A stretch of 64,000 bases of DNA, from positions 50,362 through 114,361 of the forward strand of contig JBHGAV010000006.1 in NCBI GenBank assembly GCA_041946685.1, written 5' to 3'. The position numbers and the translations under genes are program-made. Shown piece by piece: positions 8,769-17,759 of the stretch (positions are counted from its first letter, which is position 1; every line of letters starts with the position of its first letter). This DNA is from JBHGAV01 sp041946685 (GTDB lineage: Bacteria; Acidobacteriota; Terriglobia; Bryobacterales; Bryobacteraceae). The notes below the pieces were generated by a model, which saw only the letters and a program-made list of their open reading frames with translations, did no database searches and had not been told where the DNA came from.

Positions 8769-9035
8769 TTACAGGGACTGCAGTTCCTTGCCCGGCTTGA
8801 AGCGCACGGCCTTGCCCGGAGGAATGGCGACCTCGGCGCCGGTGCGCGGATTTCTCCCGATCCCGGTCTTGCGCGGCCGGACATTGAAGATCCCAAAACC
8901 CCGCAGTTCGATGCGCTCTCCCTTGCCCAGCGCCCTCTTCATGCTCTCGAAGACGGTCTCGACAGCCATCTCAGCTTTGGTCTTCGTGATCCCTGTCTTG
9001 TTGACGACCTCGTTGATGATATCCAGCTTGATCAA
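8769..9035 (-). CDS. HU/IHF family DNA-binding protein
   Basis: An 88-residue histone-like protein with the full HU signature: KLDIINEVVNKTGITKTKAE at the N-terminus, RIELRGFGIFNVRPRKTG in the middle and GRNPRTGAEVAIPPGKAVRF in the DNA-binding arm. HU bends and compacts DNA as a dimer. The start is TTG at 9035, chosen because a strong GGGAGGAGG lies 6 bases upstream and the family N-terminus begins exactly there; no ATG in frame would give a normal N-terminus. It has its own promoter-like sequence upstream and lies 60 bases ahead of the M50 protease gene. Confidence 0.95.
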   Translation of the reverse strand: MIKLDIINEVVNKTGITKTKAEMAVETVFESMKRALGKGERIELRGFGIFNVRPRKTGIGRNPRTGAEVAIPPGKAVRFKPGKELQSL

Positions 9036-9104
9036 GGTAGCCTCCTCCCGAACGGTGGTGCGCAACGGGCGCTCGCAAGCGGACCCGATCCTCGGGCAAA
9101 CCTA

Positions 9105-9134
9105 ATGATATGGTTAGGCTTAGCTGGGTGTCAA
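9105..9134 (-). promoter_or_regulatory. Sigma-70-type promoter for the HU gene
   Basis: On the minus strand a perfect TTGACA (9129-9134) is followed after 18 bases by TATCAT (9105-9110). A start of transcription near 9098 would leave a leader of about 60 bases before the TTG start of the HU gene. The -10 region is inside a short inverted repeat CCTAA/TTAGG (9101-9105, 9114-9118), which could be an operator. Confidence 0.6.
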
Positions 9135-9230
9135 GTCACAATGCGTTGCCTTCCGATCCCGTTCCAGCCATGGGCGCGCCTCCCCTTCTGGTATGGGGAT
9201 AGAATAGGTCGATACGAATGAGGAGGCACG

Positions 9231-10505
9231 ATGCGCCGAACCGGAAGCTTCACCCTCTCCATCTTGCTCTTGGTGGCAGTCGATGCCGCCCTGGCCGCTG
9301 ACCGAGTCACGGTCACCAAGCAAGTCAACGCGTCTTCAGGCCCGTGGGCGGTGACGCTTTCGTTGAACTACGACTATCCTTACGGGGGCGGCTACAGCGC
9401 GCCCACTATATTCAGCTCCGCGGACGGTTTCGCATTCCAGCCCGGCGACGTTCTCACCGTGAAGTACGACTCCGGCATGTGGTGCGGCGGAACGACCGTC
9501 AGCGTGGGAACCTGCGTGGATGCGAACGGATACCGGAATTACCCCCCAACGAACAATCAGCCATACGGGACAACCACGATCTACGCTCCGAGCCGGTACA
9601 TGAATCCGGCAAGCTATCCCATCTACCTGATGCAGCTTGTGGGCACGTTCGCCGACGCCCGCGGACAGATTGTTGGCACTCCATTTAAGATTGGCAACGG
9701 TCCCGTCGATGTGACTATTCCCCCCGAGGCGGTCCAACTGCAACTGGGCGCGAACTACTACGGCTACTCCGACGCGCGCAACTTCTTCACGCCGCTCAAA
9801 GCAAGTGTGACCGGGACCACGATGCAGAGTGTCGGATCAATGGCTCAGGTGGCGGTGGGGGGAGCCTGGAAGACGACCTTCGTGCTCCAGAACACAAGCG
9901 CCCGCCCTGCGCAGGCCCGGCTGAACTTCTTCGACAACGACGGGAGACCGCTACAACTTCCGCTCAGCTTCCCTGCGTCGCCGGCATTAAGCCCGGTTGT
10001 GGCCTCGACGCTCGATCGGACATTGGAGGCGGGCGCGGCGTTGACCATCGTCAGCAGCGGATCGGAGAGCGGGCCGACGCTGGTCGGCTGGGCTCAACTG
10101 GTCTCCGACGGAAGTGTGAGCGGTTTCGCCATCTTCGGGTCCAAGTCGGGCGACTACGACCAGGAAGCGGTTGTGCCGCTGGAGACGCGCAGTTCGGCTT
10201 CCTACGTCCTCTGGTTCGACAATACCGACAGCATGGTCGTTGGTGTGGCGCTGGCGAACCTCTCGACGCAGCCTGTGACAATAGAGGCGACGATACGGGA
10301 CGAAGCCGGGCTGGTGATTGGGACTGGGGAAATTCCCCTGCCGGCACTGGGGCACACTTCGTTCGAACTGCCTTCACGCCTGGCGCAGACAGCTCAGCGG
10401 CGGGGCACGGTCGAGTTTCGCACGGCTGCGGCCGGCCAGATCAGCGTGCTGGGGCTGCGTTTTAACCCTTTGGCTTTTACAACGATTCCGGTTACTGCGA
10501 AGTAG
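9231..10505 (+). CDS. Secreted protein with lineage-type repeat domain, unknown function
   Basis: A 424-residue protein with a clean signal peptide ending AALA. Residues 25-170 are rich in Tyr, Gly and Thr with two cysteines (near WCGG and GTCVD) and could be a beta-sandwich binding domain. From about residue 200, GSMAQVAVGGAWKTTFVL and ARLNFFDNDGRPL begin a beta-rich domain that I associate with many secreted Solibacter-type proteins, ending in LGLRFNPLAFTTIPV. GAGGAGG lies 5 bases before the ATG. Single gene, divergent from HU. No catalytic motif recognised. Confidence 0.8.
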   Translation: MRRTGSFTLSILLLVAVDAALAADRVTVTKQVNASSGPWAVTLSLNYDYPYGGGYSAPTIFSSADGFAFQPGDVLTVKYDSGMWCGGTTVSVGTCVDANGYRNYPPTNNQPYGTTTIYAPSRYMNPASYPIYLMQLVGTFADARGQIVGTPFKIGNGPVDVTIPPEAVQLQLGANYYGYSDARNFFTPLKASVTGTTMQSVGSMAQVAVGGAWKTTFVLQNTSARPAQARLNFFDNDGRPLQLPLSFPASPALSPVVASTLDRTLEAGAALTIVSSGSESGPTLVGWAQLVSDGSVSGFAIFGSKSGDYDQEAVVPLETRSSASYVLWFDNTDSMVVGVALANLSTQPVTIEATIRDEAGLVIGTGEIPLPALGHTSFELPSRLAQTAQRRGTVEFRTAAAGQISVLGLRFNPLAFTTIPVTAK

Positions 10506-10522
10506 ACGATGGGCCGCCGGGC

Positions 10523-11035
10523 TCAGGCAGAGAGCGATCGCGCCGCCTTGAGGGCCGCGTCGTAGTCCGGGTGGTCGGTGACTTCCTTGACGTACTCGAC
10601 GTGCTGCAGTATGTTATCTTTGTCCACCACGAAGATCGCCCGGCTCTCGATGCGCAACTCCTTGATAAGAGTGCCGTAAGCAGCGCCGAAGGAGCCGTTC
10701 TTGTGGTCGGAGAGCATCTTGACCCGGTCCACCCCGAAGGCCCCGCACCAGCGCTTCTGGGCGAACGGCAAATCCATGCTGACAGTCAGAACCTCGACGC
10801 CCGGCAGCTTGGCAATCTCATCGTTGAAGCGCTTGGTCTGCGCGTCGCACACCGGTGTGTCGAGCGAAGGCACCACGCTGATGATCCTCACCGACTTACC
10901 AGTCTGCTGCAAGTTGACTGCGGCCAGGTTTGTATCCACCACGTCGAACTCGGGCGCGCGATCCCCCTTCTTCAGTTCCGGCCCGATCAAAGTCAGCGCA
11001 TTCCCCTTCAGAGTCACTGCTCCTTGTCTTTCCAT
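10523..11035 (-). CDS. tpx: Thiol peroxidase, atypical 2-Cys peroxiredoxin
   Basis: A 170-residue Tpx. The peroxidatic cysteine is Cys63 in VPSLDTPVCD and the resolving cysteine Cys97 in KRWCGAFG, the same 34-residue spacing as in E. coli Tpx. It reduces hydrogen peroxide and alkyl peroxides in the cytoplasm with electrons from thioredoxin. The start at 11035 lies 6 bases after the DUF255 thioredoxin-fold gene, so both are probably made from one transcript. It converges with the secreted-protein gene, leaving a gap of 17 bases. Confidence 0.96.
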   Translation of the reverse strand: MERQGAVTLKGNALTLIGPELKKGDRAPEFDVVDTNLAAVNLQQTGKSVRIISVVPSLDTPVCDAQTKRFNDEIAKLPGVEVLTVSMDLPFAQKRWCGAFGVDRVKMLSDHKNGSFGAAYGTLIKELRIESRAIFVVDKDNILQHVEYVKEVTDHPDYDAALKAARSLSA

Positions 11036-11041
11036 ATGGCC

Positions 11042-13069
11042 CTATTCTAGCAGTTCATCCAGTTCGGCCACCGTTGTCACGGGTGATTGGCAGACGTAGT
11101 TCTCGCACACGTAGGCGGTGGCCTTGCCCATTCGCGGCCACCGGTCCCCCTCGCCTGCGAGCAGGACCCTGTTGGGTATGAACCGCCGCCGCACGGCGCG
11201 CAAGAGCGCACGGGTATCCTCTGCTTCCGCTTCTCCCGAGATCACTATCTGTTTCGGCGTGGCGAGGTGGAATCCCAGCGCGACGAGCATCTCCGGCATG
11301 GACGCCGGCGCCTGCTGCAACCGGGCCGCCGCCGATTCGAGGGCCTTCTCGGCCTGTCGCCGGAAATCCTGTCTTTCCTTCATTTCGCCGAGCCGCAGCA
11401 AATTCATCGCGGCCACCGAGTTGGCGGAAGGCTCGGCGCCGTCGTCGAAGTCCTTCAGACGCAGCACGAGGTCGCGGCTCTCTCCGGATCCCGCGTAGAA
11501 GCCGCCGCGCCCGGCGTCGGCAAACAGCTCGATCTGCCGCTCGGTCAGCGTCACGGCCTTCTCCAGATACTCCGCCTGGAAGCAGGCCTCGTAGAGATCC
11601 AACAAGCCCTGCACGACGAACGCGTAGTCGGCCGCGAATCCGGGGATTGCCGCCTCTCCTTCGCGATAGCGGCGTCGTAGGGTGCGAGTGGCGGGGTCCC
11701 ACAGGCGGGCCAGCACAAACTCGGCCGCCCGCCGGGCGGCCGCAAGGTAAGCCGGCTCCTCGAGCACCTGCGCGCCCACGGCGAACGCCGAGATCATCAG
11801 GCCGTTCCACGCGGCCAGGATTTTGTCGTCGAGCAGAGGACGGGGCCTGGCAGAGCGGGCCGCGAGCAGTCTGCGGCCGGACGCGGCGAGTGATTCCCTG
11901 TCCTTCGCCTCGTTCGCCTCGAACAGGATGTTCTTTCCTGTGAACTCGCCGTGGGGATCGTGGGTCACGTTCCCTGCCGCTTCCACCCCGTAGACCCGGC
12001 AGAACTCAACGGCACCGGCCGGGCCCAGCAGGGTCTCGATCTCGCCAGCTTCCCAGAGGTAGAAAGCGCCTTCCCCCTTTTCCTGAGGCCGCGATGGGTC
12101 GATCGCGCTGTCGGCGTCCTCGGCCGAGTAGAAGCCTCCTTCGGGGCTGGTCATGTCGCGGAGTACGTACTCGAAGATGTCTCGGGCGACCGCCGCGTAA
12201 GATTCCTCTCCGGTCACCTGGAACGCCTCCAGATAGACCACCGCCAGTTGCGCCTGGTCGTAGAGCATCTTCTCAAAGTGCGGTACGAACCAGCGCTCGT
12301 CGACCGAATAGCGATGGAAGCCGCCGCCAAGATGATCGCGAATGCCGCCCCCGGCCATCGCACCCAGAGTCGCCAGGACCATGTCCAGCGCCTCCCGGTT
12401 CCCGGTCCTCGCGTGCTCCCGGATGAGGAAGCGAAGAATCGACGGCTGAGGGAACTTGGGCGCCGGGCCGAATCCCCCGTGCTCCCTGTCGAATGTCCGC
12501 CGGAAGAAATTGTAGCCGGATTCGAGCGGGCGGGCATCGAGCCGGCCGCCCGACTGGCCCGCCTCGACGCGCGTGCGCAATTCCTCCAGGACGCTCCCGC
12601 TCTGCTGGATGATCGCGTCCCGGCTGTCCTTCCATGCCTGCGCGACGTGCTGGAGCACGCGGCGCAAGCCCGGCCTCCCGTAGCGGTCTTCCGGCGGGAA
12701 GTAGGTGCCTCCGTAAAACGGTCTCAACTCGGGAGTCAGCCAGACGGACATGGGCCAGCCTCCGCTTCCCGTGGTCGCCTGGACGAACAGCATGTAGACG
12801 CGGTCAACGTCGGGCCGCTCTTCGCGGTCCACCTTCACCGGAACGAAGTGCTCATTGAGCAGGGCGGCGATACCCTCATCTTCGAAGGACTCCCGCTCCA
12901 TCACGTGGCACCAATGGCACGCGGCATAACCCACCGACAGGAAGATGGGCTTGTCTTCCTCGGCCGCCTTGCGGAAAGCCTCCTCTCCCCACGGGAACCA
13001 GTCCACGGGATTGTGGGCGTGTTGCAGCAGGTAGGGACTCTTCTGGCGCGCCAACCGGTTGGTCTTCAT
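11042..13069 (-). CDS. Thioredoxin-fold protein with six-hairpin domain (DUF255/YyaL-like)
   Basis: A 675-residue protein of full family length. The N-terminal DUF255 domain has a redox-like CHWC motif (Cys51, Cys54) in GYAACHWCHVMERESF, with the family signatures SPYLLQHAHNPVDW and GGWPMSVWLTP. The rest matches the alpha/alpha toroid part seen in YyaL and in the human spermatogenesis protein SSP411. The biochemical function is unknown. ATG at 13069; the upstream aldolase gene ends 33 bases before and tpx follows, suggesting a redox-linked transcript. Confidence 0.92.
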   Translation of the reverse strand: MKTNRLARQKSPYLLQHAHNPVDWFPWGEEAFRKAAEEDKPIFLSVGYAACHWCHVMERESFEDEGIAALLNEHFVPVKVDREERPDVDRVYMLFVQATTGSGGWPMSVWLTPELRPFYGGTYFPPEDRYGRPGLRRVLQHVAQAWKDSRDAIIQQSGSVLEELRTRVEAGQSGGRLDARPLESGYNFFRRTFDREHGGFGPAPKFPQPSILRFLIREHARTGNREALDMVLATLGAMAGGGIRDHLGGGFHRYSVDERWFVPHFEKMLYDQAQLAVVYLEAFQVTGEESYAAVARDIFEYVLRDMTSPEGGFYSAEDADSAIDPSRPQEKGEGAFYLWEAGEIETLLGPAGAVEFCRVYGVEAAGNVTHDPHGEFTGKNILFEANEAKDRESLAASGRRLLAARSARPRPLLDDKILAAWNGLMISAFAVGAQVLEEPAYLAAARRAAEFVLARLWDPATRTLRRRYREGEAAIPGFAADYAFVVQGLLDLYEACFQAEYLEKAVTLTERQIELFADAGRGGFYAGSGESRDLVLRLKDFDDGAEPSANSVAAMNLLRLGEMKERQDFRRQAEKALESAAARLQQAPASMPEMLVALGFHLATPKQIVISGEAEAEDTRALLRAVRRRFIPNRVLLAGEGDRWPRMGKATAYVCENYVCQSPVTTVAELDELLE

Positions 13070-13102
13070 TTCCCAGCGCCGGGCAAGCCCGGCGATTGCC
13101 CC

Positions 13103-14005
13103 CTATATGGGCGCGGGCAAGTAGCCCGCTTCCCTCAGTTTGGCCAGCACTGCCGACAGCCTGGTCCGGGCCTCTTCCGGCATGGGTCCCACCGGACGCC
13201 GCGAGCGTCCCCCCTTCAGTCCGGCCATATTCATGGCCTCCTTGACCACCGAGGGGAACGTCGCCGGCGAGAACGCCTGCCGCAGCGGTTCCACCAGGGC
13301 TTGCAGGCGGGCGGCCTCCTCCAGGTTCCCGGCCTGGTAAGCGTCGTACAGATCCACGAAGGCCCTTGGAATCACGTTGGCGCAGCCGGTCACCGCGCCC
13401 ACGCACCCCATCCGCAGCCCGTCCAGGACCATGTGATCCCGACCCATGAATACGGCCAGCCCGGCCCGTTTCCATTCAGGAATCAGCTCCAACCTGCCGC
13501 TGGAATCCTTGATTCCAACCAGGTTTTCATTCGCCTCGGTCAGCCGCGTGAGCAACGCCGGCGTGAGCTCGATTCCGGTGCGCTCCGGGATGTTGTAGGC
13601 GAGCACAGGGAGCCGCACGCTGCGGCAGACCTCCGAGTAGTGCTCGAACAGCTCGTCGGCGGACGGCTTCAGGTAGTAGGGAGTGACGACCACGAGGTAG
13701 TCGACCCCGTCGGCCTCCGCGGCCTTGGCGAGGCGCACCGTCTCCGCGGTGGTCACCGATCCGACGTTGGCGAACAGCGGCACCCGCCTGGCCACGGTCT
13801 GCGCGCAGAACCGCGCGGCGACGGTCCGTTCCTCTTCCGAGAGGGTGAAGAATTCCCCCTCCCCGCCGATGACAAACAGACCGTGTACCCCGTTCGCGAT
13901 GAGATGCTCGAGCAGCTTCTGCCATGCCGAATAGTCGATGGATTCGTTCTCTCGAAAAGGAGTGATGACGGCTGGCAGGATGCCGCGAAGCCGGGCGTCA
14001 GGCAT
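13103..14005 (-). CDS. Dihydrodipicolinate synthase / N-acetylneuraminate lyase family protein
   Basis: A 300-residue class I aldolase with the TIM-barrel pattern of the DapA superfamily. The Schiff-base lysine is Lys166 (VGIKDSSG) and the catalytic tyrosine Tyr137 (VLAYNIPERTG); VVVTPYYLKP is also present. The GTTGE loop of true DapA is GGEGE here, so aspartate-semialdehyde condensation is not certain; other 2-keto-acid aldol reactions are possible. The ATG at 14005 was chosen over a longer frame from 14080 because GGAG precedes it and the family starts there. It is divergent from the broken GH29 gene, with 46 bases between the starts. Confidence 0.88.
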   Translation of the reverse strand: MPDARLRGILPAVITPFRENESIDYSAWQKLLEHLIANGVHGLFVIGGEGEFFTLSEEERTVAARFCAQTVARRVPLFANVGSVTTAETVRLAKAAEADGVDYLVVVTPYYLKPSADELFEHYSEVCRSVRLPVLAYNIPERTGIELTPALLTRLTEANENLVGIKDSSGRLELIPEWKRAGLAVFMGRDHMVLDGLRMGCVGAVTGCANVIPRAFVDLYDAYQAGNLEEAARLQALVEPLRQAFSPATFPSVVKEAMNMAGLKGGRSRRPVGPMPEEARTRLSAVLAKLREAGYLPAPI

Positions 14006-14051
14006 GTCTCCATTGTAGGCGGAAACCCGATCGGATATGCTTGTCCGAGAC

Positions 14052-15573
14052 ATGAGACACACGAGGCTTGCGTCTTTCACGCTGGGCGGGCTCCTGATGC
14101 TGACGGGCTGCGCCGGCGAGAAGACCTACGAGCAGCGGCTGCGGACCATCCTGGCAGGGGTGGACCGGGGCGTCGCCAGGGGGCCCTTCCGCGCCGACTG
14201 GGACTCACTCACCAACTACAAGGTTCCCGAGTGGTATCAGGACGCCAAGTTCGGCATCTTCATTCATTGGGGGGTCTATTCGGTGCCGGCCCACGGGAAC
14301 GAGTGGTACCCCCGTAACATGTACCTGGAGACCGAGCCCGAGTTTCAGTACCACGTCAAGAAATACGGCCCCCAGGCCAAGTTCGGCTACAAGGACTTCA
14401 TCCCACGGTTCACGGCGGACAGATTCGACGCGGACCGGTGGGCGCTTCTGTTCCGCCAGGCGGGGGCGAAGTTCGTCGTGCCCGTGGCCGAACACCACGA
14501 CGGCTTTCCCCTGTACGATTGCAGCCTGACCGACTGGAGCGCGGTGAAGATGGGGCCGCGCCGCGATGTGATCGGACTGCTGGCCGGCGCGATCCGGAGG
14601 CACGGCATGGTCTTCGGGGCGTCCAGCCACCGGGCCGAGCACTGGTGGTTCTTCGAAGGGGGGATGCAGTTCCCGTCCGACGTGAAGGAGCCGCGCTTCG
14701 TGGGCCTTTACGGCCCGGCCTTCCCTCGCAAGACCGGCTTCGGGGACGAGTCCCAGCCGAGCCAGGATTACCTGGACGACTGGCTGGCCCGCACCGCCGA
14801 GCTGGTCGAGAAGTACAGGCCGCAGCTCCTCTGGTTCGACTGGTGGATCGAGCAGCCGGTCTTCGAGCCGTACCGGCGGCGATTCGCCGCCTATTACTAC
14901 AACCGCACGGCCCAGTGGGGGCGGGAACCGGTCATCAACTACAAGAACGCTTCTTTCCCCGAGAAGGCGGCGGTACTCGATATCGAGCGGGGCCAGTTCG
15001 AAGCCATCCGGCCGCAATTCTGGCAGACGGACACCTCGATCTCCAAGAAGTCGTGGGGTTATATCGAAAACGACGAGTTCAAGAGCCCGGATTCGATCGT
15101 CGATGACCTGGTCGACATCGTGAGCAAGAACGGCGCGCTCCTGCTCAACATCGGACCGCGCGGACGGGACCATACCCGACGAGGCCCAGCGGATCTTGCG
15201 CGAGATCGGCCGTTGGCTGGAGGTCAACGGCGAGGCGATCTACGGTACCCGCCCCTGGAGGACTTATGGCGAGGGGCCGACCCAGGTGGTCGCGGGCAGT
15301 TTCAAGGACACCGAGCGCTCCGCCTTCACCAGCGCGGACTTCCGTTTCACAACCAAGGGAAACACACTCTATGCGATCGCTCTGGCCTGGCCGCAGGACG
15401 GCCGGCTGGTGATCAGGTCCCTGGCGTCGGAGCCTGACGGGCGCGTCGAGCTCCTCGGGTCCAAGACGGCCGTGAAGTGGACGCGAGCGGCTGAGGGGCT
15501 GGTGATCGAGCTGCCCTCCGAGCGCCCCTGCGACTACGCCTACGCGCTGAGGATCTCGCCGGGCGTGCCGTAG
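14052..15573 (+). pseudogene. GH29 alpha-L-fucosidase lipoprotein gene with frameshift
   Basis: The 5' part encodes a lipoprotein signal (MLTGC, Cys20) and a GH29 catalytic domain: WYQDAKFGIFIHWGVYS, VAEHHDGFPLYD and LLWFDWWIE with the nucleophile Asp263. The frame stays homologous up to LLNIGPR at 15161, then loses all similarity; the correct continuation (ADGTIPDEAQRIL, REIGRWLEVNGEAIYGTR) is in the next frame and runs to the stop at 15573. A two-base loss in the CGCGCGG stretch at 15158-15163 explains it. The C-terminal beta-sandwich is intact in the second frame. This may be a real inactivation or an assembly error. Confidence 0.85.
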
Positions 15574-15667
15574 AACCACAGTGTGCCGTTTTCTTCGGAT
15601 CGCGTTCATGGCAGAATGGAGTTGACTGTTGCTGAGATATCGGTCCGAATATCCTAGGAGGGACATA

Positions 15668-16855
15668 ATGAAATCCAATTCCTCACGCAGGAGCTTTCTC
15701 GCGACGGGCCTGAGCCTGCCGGCGGCGGGCCTGGCTGCGACGAGCGTGCCGGGGCCAGCGGTTATTCGAGGCTTGGCGCCGATGGCGGCCGCCGTGACAC
15801 CCACCTACCGGGTCTTGGGCAAGACCGGCCTGAAGGTGACCAGCGTCGGCTTCGGTTGCATGATCACCTCGGATGCCAGCGTCGTTTCCCGCGCCCTGGA
15901 CATGGGGATCACGTACTTCGACACCGCGCGCGGCTACCAGCAAGGCAACAACGAGCGCATGGTGGGAGCGTGCCTGAAGGGATCGCGCGACAAAGTCGTG
16001 TTGTCGAGCAAGTCCCAGGCGACGACCAAGGCCGAGGCGCTGGCGCACCTGGACACCAGCCTCAAGGAACTCGGCACCGATCATCTCGACATCTGGTACA
16101 TGCACGGACGGGACGACGCCGGGCGGATCAACGACGAATGCGTGGACGCCTGGGTGACCGCCAAGAAAGCCGGCAAGACCAGGTTCATCGGCGCGAGCAC
16201 CCACAATCCGAACAACATCGTGGACCGCGTGCTCGAGACCGGCGTTTTCGACGTGATCCTGAGCACGTTCAACTTCACCGTGGGGACCAACAACGACGCG
16301 ACCTACAAGCGGCTGAAGGATGCCGGCATCGGCCTGGTGGCGATGAAAGTCATGGCGCCGGCGTCGGCCGGAAGAGGCCGCGGCGGCCGCGGACCCGGCG
16401 CTCCGGCCACTCCGCCTCCTCCGGCGGCTCCTCCGGAGAAGTTCCTCGCGTCCTTGAAATGGGTGCTGCGGAACGACCTGATGAGCACCACGATTCCGAG
16501 CATGACCGACATGGACCAGCTCGAGGTGAATCTCCGCGCCATGTCGGAGAAGTTCGGTCCGGCGGACGAGAAGCTCCTGGCGCAGCTCAACGAGGAAATC
16601 CGTCCCCTTTACTGCCGCATGTGCCACCAGTGCAGCGGCCAGTGCCCTAAGGGAGTGCCCGTCGCCGACACGCTCAGGTACCTTTCCTACAGCGACTTCT
16701 ACGGGCAGTTCGCTCTAGGCCGCGAGCACTTCCAGGCGCTGCCGGAAGAGATCCGCGACGTCCATTGCGGCGACTGCTCTTCCTGCGCCGTCCAGTGCCC
16801 GAACGGCGTTCAGGTTCGGGACCGCCTGATCCGGGCGCAGGAGATGTTCGCGTAA
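15668..16855 (+). CDS. Tat-exported aldo/keto reductase with 4Fe-4S ferredoxin-like tail
   Basis: A 395-residue protein. A twin-arginine signal (SSRRSFLATGLSLPAAG) is followed by an aldo/keto reductase barrel: YRVLGKTGLKVTSVGFGC, ALDMGITYFDTARGY with the catalytic Asp/Tyr pair, and HLDIWYMHG. Residues about 236-258 are a Gly/Arg/Pro-rich insertion. The C-terminus has cysteine clusters CRMCHQCSGQCP and CGDCSSCAVQCP, as expected for a 4Fe-4S domain found in a group of oxidoreductases of this family. Export suggests a periplasmic sugar or aldehyde oxidoreductase. A strong TAGGAGGG precedes the ATG; a longer frame from 15629 is rejected. A possible -35 (TTGACT, 15622-15627) is upstream. Confidence 0.88.
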   Translation: MKSNSSRRSFLATGLSLPAAGLAATSVPGPAVIRGLAPMAAAVTPTYRVLGKTGLKVTSVGFGCMITSDASVVSRALDMGITYFDTARGYQQGNNERMVGACLKGSRDKVVLSSKSQATTKAEALAHLDTSLKELGTDHLDIWYMHGRDDAGRINDECVDAWVTAKKAGKTRFIGASTHNPNNIVDRVLETGVFDVILSTFNFTVGTNNDATYKRLKDAGIGLVAMKVMAPASAGRGRGGRGPGAPATPPPPAAPPEKFLASLKWVLRNDLMSTTIPSMTDMDQLEVNLRAMSEKFGPADEKLLAQLNEEIRPLYCRMCHQCSGQCPKGVPVADTLRYLSYSDFYGQFALGREHFQALPEEIRDVHCGDCSSCAVQCPNGVQVRDRLIRAQEMFA

Positions 16856-16876
16856 GCTACGCTAGCGCGCGCCGGA

Positions 16877-17704
16877 CTACATCATCTTCCGGAGGCTGAT
16901 CCGCCCGTTGGAGGTGTGCAGTTCCAGCCTCGGCCCGCCTCCGTTGATCCGTCCCTCCAGGCGACGTTTGTCGGAGCGGCCCTGGAACGCTTCCTCGAAT
17001 TCGTTGGTGATCGACCCGTTCGACGTCGAGGCGCTGACGTCCGCCGCGATCCCATCGGGCAGCCGCACCGTCAGGGAAGCATTGCTGGAGTTCACTGTGA
17101 TATCGCTGCGCCCCATCTTCTCGACCGAAAGATCCACGCTTCCGTTTGAGGTGTGAAGCCGGACCGGCTGGTTGTCGCCCGCGCTGGAGACGGCGGCGCG
17201 GATGGAGCCGTTGGACGTCTCGGCGTCCAGCGCGCCCTGGACGCCCTCGACATTCACCCTCCCGTTGGAAGTATGCAACCGCACCGGCGCGTCGATGTCG
17301 ATGGCGGTGATCGAGCCGTTAGAGGTCGAGATCCGCTCGAGCGCCGTGCTGCGGGGGACCCGGATTGTGAAACGAGCGCCCATGTTGCCCCACCGGTCGG
17401 AGGGACGTGCCGCGCGAATCCGGATCGAATCGCCGGAAGCTGCCACGTCGATCTTGAGCGCGCGCAGCATCTGTTCCGAGCTGGCGTACTTAGTGCCGCT
17501 GATATCGACCGAATCCTGGTTCCAGCCGGCGATTTCCACCGATCCGTTGAAACTCTCCAGGTAGAGCCGGCCGCCGGGTTTCATCGCGTGGCTCTCGTGG
17601 AAGTCCTCCTGGTACCGCGAGGAGTCTCCGAAATCCACAAACTCGCATCCCGCCATCAGGAGAAAGCAGGATGGGACAGCCATGAGGGCGAGTCTGGTTC
17701 GCAT
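16877..17704 (-). CDS. DUF4097-type lipoprotein with TSNG repeats
   Basis: A 275-residue protein with lipoprotein signal (LMAGC, Cys20). The mature part is a DUF4097 (adhesin-like, beta-helical) domain: the turn motif TSNG recurs six times (for example ISTSNGSI, RLHTSNGRV, AETSNGSI, ELHTSNGRI) with degenerate copies SFNG and SSNA, about 20-25 residues apart. Such proteins are predicted to be stacked beta-helices at the cell surface; their function is unknown. Start ATG 17704 is preceded by GAGGTG. It lies 55 bases downstream of the methyltransferase gene on the same strand. Confidence 0.87.
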   Translation of the reverse strand: MRTRLALMAVPSCFLLMAGCEFVDFGDSSRYQEDFHESHAMKPGGRLYLESFNGSVEIAGWNQDSVDISGTKYASSEQMLRALKIDVAASGDSIRIRAARPSDRWGNMGARFTIRVPRSTALERISTSNGSITAIDIDAPVRLHTSNGRVNVEGVQGALDAETSNGSIRAAVSSAGDNQPVRLHTSNGSVDLSVEKMGRSDITVNSSNASLTVRLPDGIAADVSASTSNGSITNEFEEAFQGRSDKRRLEGRINGGGPRLELHTSNGRISLRKMM

Positions 17705-17759
17705 GAAGCACCTCACGTTCTATTACGCAGCCGGCGCCGGGCGAGTTCAGGGAAATGGA

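Noticed and set aside
11951..14317. Open frame of 788 codons on the plus strand.
   Set aside because: It is antisense to the DUF255 gene and the DapA-like gene, whose motifs are intact, and its translation is Arg/Gly/His-rich without family signatures. Long antisense frames are expected at this GC content.
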